From positions 1 to 40,120 of IMG/VR virus record IMGVR_UViG_3300030406_000116: a stretch of 40,120 nt of DNA; one strand, given 5' to 3'. Below are positions 30,101 to 37,553 of this stretch, one piece after another; position 1 is the stretch's first letter; the number at the start of each line of letters is the position of its first letter. The translations under genes were made by a program, and so were the position numbers. A model generated the notes under the pieces. That model did not search any database, had not been told where the DNA came from, and saw only the letters and a list, made by a program, of their open reading frames with translations. Source of the stretch: a virus.

Positions 30101-30887
30101 AGAAACAGCAAACTTTTTATTTAGTGATGACTTTATGAGAAGCAGAGCTCCTGATAGAATTGGTAGTTCAGTATTAGCTAGAGCTATTTACAAAGTAACT
30201 CCATTGTCAGGTGGATTAAGATATTCTAGTAGAATTTCTGACGACCACCAAAGACAATTATTTACATTTAGTGATAGACTAAGACAACTAAATCCATTTA
30301 GTGATAAAGATAGAACTATGCCAAAACGTAACATGTTTGGTCAAAAAATAGATAGACAAAATGGTTGGTTGTTTGGATTAGGTGGTAAAACTGGTTTATG
30401 GTCTTCACCATTTGCTATGACACAATGGAAAGATACAGCAACGGCGGAGTTTTTTAAAGGTAGAGATTTTGAATATAAAGCTCCACCAAAAGTAGATAGA
30501 CGAACAGCTTTAGATTTAAGAACAATAAAAGATGATAAAGGACAAACAGCGTATGATTATATGTTGGAACGAAAACAACATCAAACTTTCACACATAGAG
30601 GTAAAACTTATAAATTACAGCAATATATAGAAGCTCTTATTGCTGATAAAAACAGTGAATTATATCGTATGCCAGACGGAGTGGTAGCAGGTAAAGATTA
30701 CCAACAGTCTTTTATTTTAAGAATAATACATGCGGCAGAAAAAGGAGCTTATGCAGATATGTGGAATAAATATCCTATATTAGCAGAAACTTTAGAAGAG
30801 CGAGGAGTATTTATACAGGAGAAATTTGACGCCGTAGGCAACGCTTCTTCTTATGATAGTATATTAGAGACTATCATCAACAAATAA
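27171..30887 (+). CDS. Internal virion protein D (T7 gp16-like), no transglycosylase domain seen
   Basis: A 1238-residue ejection protein (T7 gp16: 1318). It has a charged N-terminus, a Gly-rich hydrophobic stretch at about residues 135-265 that could insert in membrane (VNLIGFGVGGQ, FIGAGVTGV, AAGFGFGTVFGG), coiled-coil-like middle parts and a conserved-looking aromatic C-terminal half (NTPSNLLRWNFQHLPFLGRF). T7 gp16 begins with a lytic transglycosylase domain; I find no ES...GAxGLMQ-type motif here, so the virion may breach peptidoglycan another way. Promoter P6 overlaps the stop. Confidence 0.88.
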   Translation: MAEWKLDTRTTPEKVRDKRNKRNQKIKLKKAESEAEALEQIQTEEFYNAAVSYYNWREGTDEYSSYSHADILDKFYTDRSWRNNNTISMGKDMYAAINTDDPDQLNNFAYISQTYEALPSFWNDPNRTFGGWLIDNGGAMLADPVNLIGFGVGGQAAKQAYKQTLKEALKGKVAKEINDRVLKEAQKQAQQEALGQAIKKGALYEGFIGAGVTGVQDTMLQTTAIQTGVQEDFSLKQLGLSTAAGFGFGTVFGGSFAYGGFKLTNRAMKNRAVKQLEDLHNYGRDDITGKRLFTDLADKKEKKFYYKNLKKEEIDKIEQDSILKGKDLDEKIQNLRNEVRVSGRGRPPKEKLNYDKLDERGNTGAVKYIQIIARENAKEIGTETITFDEMKVIAEKFGADPKKLMKLAKSKAKEDKELFGLMIAHKDLLLKQGDDQMKLANDFFREGITEAEKQSIRVEFKKRAQVALELIKVQKELQENYARATTAGRVKGDAERATELKMLPEDPEMKKLMETDIDAYIKAVALLDDPNQAILALQNVRKVNKWDLAAEYVNNNLLSSPDTHILNIISGLTQTQWKPFVMLLRAANLSFRDFQRSKIVAREAFQTYIYQYVYTGYALRRAMKAFYMGRPLLDSANLKYDNNIRQGQLQRWINETGKILTEPLGIFGTGIQRGIINPIAQITTAPLRVLSAGDEFLKQMMFKGRMAAEINSRIYKETPDIGVFSNRQQYVKRFRELEKDYISETGAAIDSGDKIENILNSPLQYAREGSYTQSARSFNPVTKTYEGGVTGAVLSFTNRHKWLRVFGLHFINTPSNLLRWNFQHLPFLGRFQFQMRHMLAKGADGKYLNPEAAAEANARIQAGWLLWSAAMLMAINGRITGGGSRDWKENEERKKNTGWQEYSLKMDDGRHISLNRLDPIFMPFMIAADMVDAIGDFLKHNEDLPTEVENQYTELAMGVVASMTRNLTSKFYTRNILETANFLFSDDFMRSRAPDRIGSSVLARAIYKVTPLSGGLRYSSRISDDHQRQLFTFSDRLRQLNPFSDKDRTMPKRNMFGQKIDRQNGWLFGLGGKTGLWSSPFAMTQWKDTATAEFFKGRDFEYKAPPKVDRRTALDLRTIKDDKGQTAYDYMLERKQHQTFTHRGKTYKLQQYIEALIADKNSELYRMPDGVVAGKDYQQSFILRIIHAAEKGAYADMWNKYPILAETLEERGVFIQEKFDAVGNASSYDSILETIINK

Positions 30888-30902
30888 AGTACCCCTTTTA
30901 GA
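30884..30902 (+). promoter_or_regulatory. Phage RNA polymerase promoter P6
   Basis: ATAAAGTACCCCTTTTAGA overlaps the gp16 stop and differs from P5 at one position within the 19 bases. It lies 31 bases before the tail-fibre gene. Fibre genes getting their own promoter matches T7, where gene 17 has a promoter of its own. Confidence 0.8.
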
Positions 30903-30932
30903 AGAAACAAACACAAGAAAAGGTTTAACAAT

Positions 30933-32759
30933 ATGGCAAATAGTTTTGTAAGGTATACTGGTGACGGCAATACGTCAGCATATTCGATACCATTTTCGTA
31001 TCGAAGTACAGCAGACCTTATAGTAACTATTGCAGGTTCAGCAACTACGGCATTTACACTTAACGCCGCAGGAACAACTCTTACGTTTACTAGCCCACCT
31101 GCTTCGGCGGCGGCTATTGAAATTAGACGTAAGACATCTCAAGGCACTAAACTTGTAGATTATGCGTCAGGCTCAGTATTAACAGAGTCAGATTTAGATA
31201 CAGACTCAGACCAAGCGTTCTTTATGTCGCAAGAAGCGATTGATGACGCTAATGATGTTATTAAAGTATCAGCAACAAACTTTCAATGGGACGCAACAAA
31301 CAAAAGAATTATAAATGTAGCTGACCCTGTTAATAATCAGGACGTAGTAACAAAAGCATTTTTATCACCAAATTTAACTAATATAAATACGGTTGCAGGA
31401 ATATCCTCAAATGTAACTACAGTTGCAGGTATTGCTTCAGACGTAACCACTGTTGCTAATGCTAATGCTAACATAGCTACAGTAGCAACTAACATAGCAA
31501 ATGTTAATACAGTGGCAACAGACATTGCCAAAGTAATTACAGTAGCAAATGATTTAAACGAAACCGTTTCAGAAATAGAAACTGCGGCGGCAGATTTACA
31601 AGAAACAACTTCAGAGATAGATACTGTTGCTAATGCAATTACTAATGTTGATACTGTTGGAAACAATATTGCTAACGTCAATACAGTTGCAGGTATATCA
31701 GCTAATGTAACAACCGTAGCAGGAATTTCTGCTGATGTTACTTCAGTGGCAGGTATTTCTTCAGCAGTTTCAGCAGTAAACTCAAACGCAACAAATATTA
31801 ATGCAGTTAATTCAAACGCAACAAATATTAACACCGTAGCAGGAAACAATGCTAACATAACTACAGTATCAGGAATTTCTAGTGATGTAACAAATGTTGC
31901 AAATATTGCTTCAGATGTTTCAGCAGTAGAAAATGTAAAAGCTAATGTTACGACAGTAGCAGGAATTGCAAGTGATGTTACAAGCGTAGCAGGTATATCA
32001 GCTAATGTAACAACAGTAGCAGGAGCAATCACTAATGTTAATAATGTTGGTGGTTCGATAGCAAACGTAAACAGTGTTGCTTCTAATTTATCAGGAGTAA
32101 ACTCTTTTGCAGAAAGATACAGAATTGCAAGTAGTGCTCCAAGTACATCAAATGATGTCGGAGACCTCTACTTTGATACTTCGGCGAATGAACTTAAAGT
32201 TTATAAAACGTCAGGTTGGGCGGCGGCAGGTTCTACCGTAAACGGAACAGCAAACAGATTTGAATATACAGCAACAGCAGGTCAAACAACATTTTCTGGT
32301 GCTGACTCAAATGGCTCAACAATGGCTTATGACGCAGGATTTATTGACGTTTATCTAAACGGAGTAAAACTTGCAAATGCAGATTACACAGCAACTTCAG
32401 GTACAAGTGTTGTACTTGCTAGTGGTGCAAGTGTTAATGATATTTTAATGGTCGTAGCATACGGCACATTTCAATTAGCTAACATATCAATTAAAGATTT
32501 AACAGATACACCTGCAAGTTTTGGAACAGCAGGACAGGCTCTTGCCATGAACTCGGCAGGAAACGCAGTAGAATTTCAGACTATACAAGCGTCTGAATTA
32601 ACAACAGTAGGAAACGTATTTTCAAATTATAATACGGTTTCAACTAATACAACAACAACAACTTCATCAACGAAAAATTCGTTTTTGAAAGGTTTAATTA
32701 GTGTAACAGGAAATGCAGTATGGACTATTGCAGGTAATGGAACACTCGAAATAATATAA
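30933..32759 (+). CDS. Tail fibre protein (T7 gp17 N-terminal domain)
   Basis: A 608-residue fibre. Residues 1-130 match the T7 tail-fibre N-terminal domain that attaches to the nozzle: SFVRYTGDGNTSAYSIPFSY, LTFTSPPASAAAIEIRR, VLTESDLDTDSDQAFFMSQE. Residues about 147-389 are a repeat shaft of roughly 10-residue units around TVAGISAxVT. After that come a GDLYFDTSANELKVYKTSGW module often seen in marine phage fibres and a beta-rich tip. AAGGTTTAACA precedes the ATG. The shaft replaces the T7 receptor-binding part; the two adhesins downstream may complete the fibre. Confidence 0.92.
   Translation: MANSFVRYTGDGNTSAYSIPFSYRSTADLIVTIAGSATTAFTLNAAGTTLTFTSPPASAAAIEIRRKTSQGTKLVDYASGSVLTESDLDTDSDQAFFMSQEAIDDANDVIKVSATNFQWDATNKRIINVADPVNNQDVVTKAFLSPNLTNINTVAGISSNVTTVAGIASDVTTVANANANIATVATNIANVNTVATDIAKVITVANDLNETVSEIETAAADLQETTSEIDTVANAITNVDTVGNNIANVNTVAGISANVTTVAGISADVTSVAGISSAVSAVNSNATNINAVNSNATNINTVAGNNANITTVSGISSDVTNVANIASDVSAVENVKANVTTVAGIASDVTSVAGISANVTTVAGAITNVNNVGGSIANVNSVASNLSGVNSFAERYRIASSAPSTSNDVGDLYFDTSANELKVYKTSGWAAAGSTVNGTANRFEYTATAGQTTFSGADSNGSTMAYDAGFIDVYLNGVKLANADYTATSGTSVVLASGASVNDILMVVAYGTFQLANISIKDLTDTPASFGTAGQALAMNSAGNAVEFQTIQASELTTVGNVFSNYNTVSTNTTTTTSSTKNSFLKGLISVTGNAVWTIAGNGTLEII
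31371..32100 (+). repeat. Tandem ~30-bp repeats in the fibre shaft
   Basis: About 24 degenerate units of roughly 30 bp (10 codons) encode variants of NVTTVAGISA. Units such as TVAGISADVT and NATNINAVNS recur in tandem. Val, Ile and Leu recur with a spacing that fits a trimeric coiled or beta-helical shaft. The repeat also keeps the reverse strand open over 31337-32032, which I regard as an artefact of composition. Confidence 0.85.
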
Positions 32760-32775
32760 AAAGGAGAAAAAGACT

Positions 32776-33582
32776 ATGGCTAGTAAAATAAAAGTAGACC
32801 AAATTGAAGGCTCTACATCAACTACAGTTGCATTGCCCTCAGGTCAAACTTTAGATTTGTCTAGTGGTAGTGTTACTTTACCTAATACTTCAGTAACTAA
32901 TGCACAATTAGCAGGAAGTATTGATTTAACAACAAAAGTAACTGGTACTTTACCAGTTGCACAAGGCGGTACTGGTATAACTTCACTAGGTGCGGCAGGT
33001 ACAGCACTTAAAGTGAACTCAGGCGGTTCAGCTTTAGAGTTTGGTGCAGTTGCTTCAAAATTAATTGGAATGGAAAAAGTATATTTTAGTGACACCGCAG
33101 TATCATTTACAAGCGAAAGTGGAACACAATTAAGTGGTAATACATATTATCCAAACAGTGCAAAAATAAGTGGCACATATAATAAACAACAATCTAGTTC
33201 ACATATTTTAATGCTTATTAAATTTTCAATGGGACACAGTGCTACAAATGTACATGGTTCTTGTGCTTGGATTACAGGACAAGAAGGTTCTTATAGAAAT
33301 ATGGGTTTTGACGCTAGACAATTTGGTTGGTATCATGACGAAAGTTCTGTCGGTTCTTATACAGCAAACCTTGGTGTTTGGTGGAATGGTGCAAGTTCTT
33401 CTGAAGTACAAGGAACAGGAAATAAAACTTTTTGTTTTGCACCTACTGTAAGCGGTACAAGGACACACACTCATATATTAAATTTTAACCCTTATAGTAG
33501 TGGAACTGCTGGTGGAAGCCATACAGACGCACCAAATAGAAACACGCATAGTGAAATAATAATAATGGAGTACGAAGCATAA
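32776..33582 (+). CDS. Fibre/tip protein 2
   Basis: A 268-residue protein with an N-terminal attachment-like module, MASKIKVDQIEGSTSTTVAL and TLPVAQGGTGITSLGAAGTA, of a type frequent in marine phage fibres. A C-terminal beta-rich domain with many Ser, His and Trp follows, and probably binds the receptor or forms a trimeric tip. AAAGGAG precedes it. The next gene overlaps its stop by one base. Confidence 0.8.
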   Translation: MASKIKVDQIEGSTSTTVALPSGQTLDLSSGSVTLPNTSVTNAQLAGSIDLTTKVTGTLPVAQGGTGITSLGAAGTALKVNSGGSALEFGAVASKLIGMEKVYFSDTAVSFTSESGTQLSGNTYYPNSAKISGTYNKQQSSSHILMLIKFSMGHSATNVHGSCAWITGQEGSYRNMGFDARQFGWYHDESSVGSYTANLGVWWNGASSSEVQGTGNKTFCFAPTVSGTRTHTHILNFNPYSSGTAGGSHTDAPNRNTHSEIIIMEYEA

Positions 33583-33890
33583 TGACATACTTAAAAGCAA
33601 TCTTAGAAATAAACCCTAATGCACAAGTTACTATTACTGTGCCACAAGGGGAAACAGAAACTTATGAAATGATTACATGGAATAAGCCTGAAGAACAAAT
33701 AGATAAAGAAACTCTTGACGCTAAAATAACAGAACTAACAACAAGAGACGCACACATTTATCCAAGAAAAAAAGCATACCCAAGTGTTCAAAAACAACTA
33801 GATATGCAATATTGGGATTCCGTAAATGGAACAACAACTTGGGTAGACGCTATTGCAAAAGTGAAAAGCGATTTTCCAAAATCAGAATAA
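33582..33890 (+). CDS. Small fibre-module protein (assembly or accessory)
   Basis: A 102-residue protein with YPSVQKQLDMQYWDSVNGTT near its C-terminus, resembling the YPSIxxQLD segment found in phage tail-associated proteins, and an N-terminal strand region TVPQGETETYEMITW. Placed between two adhesin genes and translationally coupled to the first, it is either a fibre-assembly helper or a small structural part. I cannot choose between these. Confidence 0.65.
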   Translation: MTYLKAILEINPNAQVTITVPQGETETYEMITWNKPEEQIDKETLDAKITELTTRDAHIYPRKKAYPSVQKQLDMQYWDSVNGTTTWVDAIAKVKSDFPKSE

Positions 33891-33919
33891 TAATTACATA
33901 AATTAAGGAGAAGTACGAT

Positions 33920-35584
33920 ATGACTAAAGCTAGGGACATAGCTGACTTTAAATTCGAAGATATAGTCGATACTGGAACAGCAGGTACAAAAGTTGCTTCT
34001 GGTACTACGGCACAGCGTGGCTCTACAACTGGTCAATGGCGATATAATACAACTACAGGATTTTTTGAAGGAAGAAATACAGACGGTTCATTTTCTACAT
34101 TAGAACCTACACCTACAATTATTTCTACAGACGTTACAGATATAGATACACAAGTCAGTGGTAATATTACTATTAGAGTAACTGGAACAAACTTTACTAC
34201 TGGTGGAACAATAAAATTTATTGCTAATGACGCAACTGAAGTTACAGCCACAACATCAACTTTTGTAAATTCTTCAAATTATGATGCTGTTGTAGCAAGA
34301 AGTTCTTTTACAAATGCAAAAGAACCTTATGATGTTAGATTTGTTTCATCTAGTGGATTACAAGCAACTTTAGATAATCATATTAATGTTGACTCTGCAC
34401 CTGTTTGGTCAACTGCCGCAGGTTCATTAGGTAATGTAACTGTTGGTGAAAGTGCAAGTAAGACTGTAACAGCAACAGACGCAGACGGTGATACAATAGC
34501 TTATTCAAAAGTTTCTGGTGGTTTTCCAACTGGCATGAGTTTAAACACAAGTACAGGAGTTATTTCTGGAACTGTAAGTGGTGGTGCATCAACTTATAAT
34601 TTCGATATGAGAGCAACCGCAGGAAGTAAAACTACAGATAGGTCTTTTAGTATTATTTCTATTGTCCCTGCAACTGGTGGTAACTCTATTGTTACTTATA
34701 GTTATGGTGGCGTAACATATAAAATGCACATCTTTACTGGTAACGGCACATTTACACGAGAAAGTATTTCAACTGCTGATGTTTTAGTAGTTGGAGGCGG
34801 AGGCGGTGGCGGTTTCGGTGGAGGTGGTGCAGGTGCTCTTGTATGGGGTACAAGTAAAACTTTATCAGATGCAACTTATGCTGTCACGATTGGTGGTGCA
34901 GGTAGTGGTACAGTTAGTGGTGCAGGACATACAACAAATGGTGCTGATAGTTCATTCGGTTCACTTGTAGTTGCTGAAGGCGGTGGTTCTGGAGGTAGAA
35001 TACAAGGTAAATCAGGTGGAAACTTAAACTCTGGTGACGGTTCTAATGGTGGCTCTGGAGGAGGTGCAGGACACCCTAACACTGGTGACACTTCAAGTGC
35101 TAATGGTGGAAGTGCTATAACTGGAAATTCTACTGGTGGAACTATTTATGGTAACGCAGGTGGTAATGGATATAACTGCTGTAACGGTGGTGGCGGCGGT
35201 GGAGCAGGTGGAGCAGGACAAAATGGTGTCGGCGACCCCGGGTCTGGAGAAAACGTAGGTGGTAATGGTCATTCAACTTTTGTTGGTGACGCCGCTTCAA
35301 CTGCGGCTTTATTATTTGCGGCTGATTTAGGAACTGACGGCTCTGGTAATCCAACAAGTGGATTAAGTTCAAATCCTAACACTTTATATTTAGCAGGTGG
35401 CGGCGGTGGAGCTTATGGCTCTCCTAGAGGTGGCTATGGTGGAGGTGGAACTGGTGGTGTCAGCTCTGGTAACACTTCAGGTGTAACAGCAGGATTAGTT
35501 AATAGTGGTTCTGGCGGAGGTGCTTCTAATGGTCAAGGACAAAATGGAGGAACAGGAGTAGTTCTTGTTAGATATGCAATATAA
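33920..35584 (+). CDS. Glycine-rich adhesin / fibre protein 3
   Basis: A 554-residue modular protein. The N-terminus (MTKARDIADF, then GQWRYNTTTGFFEGRN) looks like a fibre-attachment module. Residues about 65-155 form an IPT/TIG-like beta domain (VTDIDTQVSGNITIRVTGTN). Next is an Ig-like putative cadherin-type (He_PIG) domain (ATDADGDTIAYSKVSGGFPTG ends at Gly-Thr). The C-terminal ~280 residues are a glycine-rich domain opening with FTGNGTFT and VLVVGGGGGG, with many Gly-Gly-Gly runs that probably fold as packed polyglycine-II helices, as in T4-like adhesins. It is probably the host-range determinant. Confidence 0.82.
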   Translation: MTKARDIADFKFEDIVDTGTAGTKVASGTTAQRGSTTGQWRYNTTTGFFEGRNTDGSFSTLEPTPTIISTDVTDIDTQVSGNITIRVTGTNFTTGGTIKFIANDATEVTATTSTFVNSSNYDAVVARSSFTNAKEPYDVRFVSSSGLQATLDNHINVDSAPVWSTAAGSLGNVTVGESASKTVTATDADGDTIAYSKVSGGFPTGMSLNTSTGVISGTVSGGASTYNFDMRATAGSKTTDRSFSIISIVPATGGNSIVTYSYGGVTYKMHIFTGNGTFTRESISTADVLVVGGGGGGGFGGGGAGALVWGTSKTLSDATYAVTIGGAGSGTVSGAGHTTNGADSSFGSLVVAEGGGSGGRIQGKSGGNLNSGDGSNGGSGGGAGHPNTGDTSSANGGSAITGNSTGGTIYGNAGGNGYNCCNGGGGGGAGGAGQNGVGDPGSGENVGGNGHSTFVGDAASTAALLFAADLGTDGSGNPTSGLSSNPNTLYLAGGGGGAYGSPRGGYGGGGTGGVSSGNTSGVTAGLVNSGSGGGASNGQGQNGGTGVVLVRYAI

Positions 35585-35673
35585 TGAAAAATTTTATAAA
35601 TAAACTTGGAAAATTATTAGGAGTCGAACATTGTCTTTTTTGTAAATTAAAAAGATTGTTTAACAAAACATAA
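35584..35673 (+). CDS. 29-residue peptide with CxxC
   Basis: A short coding sequence joined at both ends by TAATG overlaps, which argues that it is translated. The product, MKNFINKLGKLLGVEHCLFC and a basic tail, has one CxxC and an amphipathic helix. The AT-rich composition makes short ORFs easy to find by chance, so confidence rests mainly on the stop-start coupling with both neighbours. Confidence 0.45.
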   Translation: MKNFINKLGKLLGVEHCLFCKLKRLFNKT

Positions 35674-35876
35674 TGAAAGATACAAACGAATTAAATTTAG
35701 AAATAGAAAAGATTAAAGGTGATATTAAACTTATTAATCAGTCGCTAGATACAATTAAAAATAATCATTTATGGCATTTAGAAACTAAGGTAAATACACT
35801 CAACAAAGTAATGTGGACTGTAGGTATCATGGTGTTTGGACAGCTATTATTAGTTGTTAGAGAGTTTATAGTATAA
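35673..35876 (+). CDS. Coiled-coil membrane-anchored protein
   Basis: A 67-residue protein with a charged coiled-coil-like N-terminal region (LNLEIEKIKGDIKLINQSLDTI) and one membrane helix at about residues 48-65 (MWTVGIMVFGQLLLVV). It overlaps genes at both ends by one base. In the lysis module this plan fits a holin-associated or spanin-like small protein, but no lipobox or export signal is present to settle it. Confidence 0.6.
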   Translation: MKDTNELNLEIEKIKGDIKLINQSLDTIKNNHLWHLETKVNTLNKVMWTVGIMVFGQLLLVVREFIV

Positions 35877-36097
35877 TGTTTAAAATACTAGCAACCGTAT
35901 GTTTTCTTTCGGTTGGCATAGGTGAACAAAATTTATGTATGCAAGGTTGGTTACCAATGACACAACCTATAGAAACAATCCAAGCCTGTAATCAATCAAT
36001 TACTGAAATATCAGAATATATAGACGAAGATTTTAAACAAAGAAGAATATCAATTTATTTACAATGTGTGAGGGAAAATGGCACTACCAATATTTAA
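35876..36097 (+). CDS. Small secreted Cys-containing protein
   Basis: A 73-residue protein with an N-terminal hydrophobic segment (FKILATVCFLSVGIG) that looks like a signal peptide, then a polar domain with three further Cys that could form disulfides in the periplasm. It overlaps the next gene by 20 bases. I recognise no family. A periplasmic role during lysis or superinfection exclusion would fit the location. Confidence 0.6.
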   Translation: MFKILATVCFLSVGIGEQNLCMQGWLPMTQPIETIQACNQSITEISEYIDEDFKQRRISIYLQCVRENGTTNI

Positions 36098-36464
36098 ACT
36101 GCTCAGTTTCGGCGTAAAAACTGCGGCTGACATATATCAAACAAAAAAAGAAACAAAACAACTTGAAGCATTAGCAGAGAGAAATCATGTAGAAAGAATG
36201 GTAAAAGGTGAAGTTGAATATAAGAAAGCTGTTATCGCAAGTAACGATAATGGTTGGAAAGACGAGTTCGTCTTGGTTCTTATATCCATTCCTATTTTGC
36301 TATTGGGTTATTCTGTTATCTCTGACGACCCTAACATTCGTGCTAAACTAGACGTGTTTTTTGACTACTTCGGCAACATGCCGTTTTGGTATCAAGGACT
36401 TTTTATAGGTGTAGTGGGCTCGATTTATGGACTCAAGGGTGTTGACTTAATGAAGAGGAAATAA
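36078..36464 (+). CDS. Two-span membrane protein, holin candidate
   Basis: A 128-residue protein with a helical cytoplasmic N-terminal half (TAADIYQTKKETKQLEALAE) and two membrane helices, FVLVLISIPILLLGYSVI (about 76-93) and FWYQGLFIGVVGSIYGL (about 106-122), ending in a basic VDLMKRK. Two hydrophobic helices plus a basic tail, in a block that ends with two cell-wall hydrolases, make it the best holin candidate. No lysis protein can be proved by sequence alone here. Confidence 0.65.
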   Translation: MALPIFKLLSFGVKTAADIYQTKKETKQLEALAERNHVERMVKGEVEYKKAVIASNDNGWKDEFVLVLISIPILLLGYSVISDDPNIRAKLDVFFDYFGNMPFWYQGLFIGVVGSIYGLKGVDLMKRK

Positions 36465-36862
36465 TGAAAATATCAGAAAACACACCTGTCTCTATGCCAA
36501 TGAAAAATTTACTTAGCATAGTTTCAGCATGTTTAGTTGGTGCGTGGTTTGCTTTTACAGTAGTTGAAAGACTTAATGTAATTGAAACTGAGCAAAAGCT
36601 AATGTTGTCTGATTTAGAAGCGGCAAATGAATTTATTGTAGGTGTACCTAAAGGAAATATGGTGTCACCCCAAATACAAGAATTATTTATGCTTGTAGAA
36701 TTTGTTTCAAAAAATCAAGATAAATTAAAAGAAAACGTAGAAAAAGAATTACCAAATGTAAATGCTCTTCAATTAAGAGTAGAATTTTTAGAAGACCGAT
36801 TAAAGAAAGCCGAAACTTTAATTGATAAATTAAGAAACAACGGCACACATTTAGGAGAATAA
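36464..36862 (+). CDS. Membrane-anchored coiled-coil protein
   Basis: A 132-residue protein with one membrane helix near the N-terminus (NLLSIVSACLVGAWFAFTVV, about 15-34) and a long periplasmic-type coiled coil with Leu and Glu repeats to the end (LRVEFLEDRLKKAETLIDKL). The VGAWFAFTVVERLN segment recurs in marine phages as I recall. The topology resembles inner-membrane spanins (Rz-like), which would fit a gene before the hydrolases. Start overlaps the previous stop (TAATG). Confidence 0.65.
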   Translation: MKISENTPVSMPMKNLLSIVSACLVGAWFAFTVVERLNVIETEQKLMLSDLEAANEFIVGVPKGNMVSPQIQELFMLVEFVSKNQDKLKENVEKELPNVNALQLRVEFLEDRLKKAETLIDKLRNNGTHLGE

Positions 36863-36865
36863 TAA

Positions 36866-37090
36866 ATGAAGACAGCGTTAGTAATTGCATTGCTTATGTT
36901 TACACAAGATAGTGGCGATAAGCCGTATGAGTTTATGATTACTGACTCGATAGGAAACTGTCTTGAGCTCAAGCGTGAAGCTGAGAGAAATACAAACCCT
37001 GACAGAATACGTTGGAGTTGTAAAGAAGTTATGGCTGAACTAGAGATAGTTCATGGTAAACTACACATCAATAAAATAATAGAGGAATAA
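36866..37090 (+). CDS. Small secreted protein with two Cys
   Basis: A 74-residue protein. The N-terminus (MKTALVIALLMFTQ) is a short hydrophobic signal-like segment, followed by a polar domain with Cys at DSIGNCLELKREAE and RWSCKEV. The pattern of a signal, then ...C...KREAE...SC..V, is one I recall from small proteins of marine phages. It starts three bases after the previous stop. It could be an outer-membrane or periplasmic partner of the spanin-like protein upstream, but there is no lipobox. Confidence 0.6.
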   Translation: MKTALVIALLMFTQDSGDKPYEFMITDSIGNCLELKREAERNTNPDRIRWSCKEVMAELEIVHGKLHINKIIEE

Positions 37091-37091
37091 A

Positions 37092-37211
37092 ATGATTATA
37101 TACGGAAAAACACCGAGTGACTGGAAAAATGAGTTGATGTTTCAAATGAAACAAAACAAATACAAAGTTATTGCATTTATCATTTACTCAGCAATCTTAA
37201 TTGCAATCTAA
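37092..37211 (+). CDS. 39-residue membrane peptide
   Basis: A short gene between secreted proteins and terminase. The N-terminal half is polar and basic (MIIYGKTPSDWKNELMFQMK); the C-terminal half is a hydrophobic helix (VIAFIIYSAILIAI). AGAGGAAT precedes the ATG, and the stop overlaps the next start (TAATG). Single-span tail-anchored; function unknown. Confidence 0.55.
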   Translation: MIIYGKTPSDWKNELMFQMKQNKYKVIAFIIYSAILIAI

Positions 37212-37360
37212 TGGCAAAAGCACCTAAGTATGGTGCTGTTGTACTTTACGAAAAAACATACAAAGGGACGTCCATAGGTCGTAGACCAAACACATCAAGC
37301 ATGAATAAAAACAGGAGACGACAAGGTGGAGCAAAAAAATACAGAGGACAAGGCAGATAA
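37211..37360 (+). CDS. 49-residue basic conserved phage protein
   Basis: The product has YGAVVLYEKTYKGTSIGRRP, NTSSMNKNRRRQ and a closing KKYRGQGR, a pattern I recall from small proteins next to terminase genes in marine phages. It is strongly basic and likely binds nucleic acid. It overlaps the small terminase start by 35 bases. Function not established. Confidence 0.7.
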   Translation: MAKAPKYGAVVLYEKTYKGTSIGRRPNTSSMNKNRRRQGGAKKYRGQGR

Positions 37361-37553
37361 TATAGAAACTATATTAGATGAATTACCTAAACTCTTAGTT
37401 AAACAAGCATACAAAAAATTAAAATCAGGTGAAGACTTAACTGCTTCAGAAATGAAAGTATGTTTAGATGTATGTAAAGCATACAGTACAGACGCACTTA
37501 ACAAAAAACCTGATAACATTTTAGATAGTGTACCATTCGATACAAATGGATAA
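37326..37553 (+). CDS. Terminase small subunit (T7 gp18-like)
   Basis: A 75-residue protein (T7 gp18: 89) starting at GTG with AGGAGAC about nine bases upstream. It is acidic at the N-terminus, then has a helical block KLLVKQAYKKLKSGEDLTAS and VCLDVCKAYST. It would recognise concatemer DNA and load the large terminase. It overlaps the basic gene upstream by 35 bases and the large subunit downstream by 8, the tight coupling usual for a terminase pair. The call is mostly from size and position. Confidence 0.8.
   Translation: MEQKNTEDKADNIETILDELPKLLVKQAYKKLKSGEDLTASEMKVCLDVCKAYSTDALNKKPDNILDSVPFDTNG

Noticed and set aside
31337-32032. Long open frame on the minus strand inside the tail-fibre repeats
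   Set aside because: It is produced by the low-complexity ~30-bp repeats on the + strand. It has no ribosome site, and its composition (Ala/Thr/Val strings) is a mirror of the shaft.
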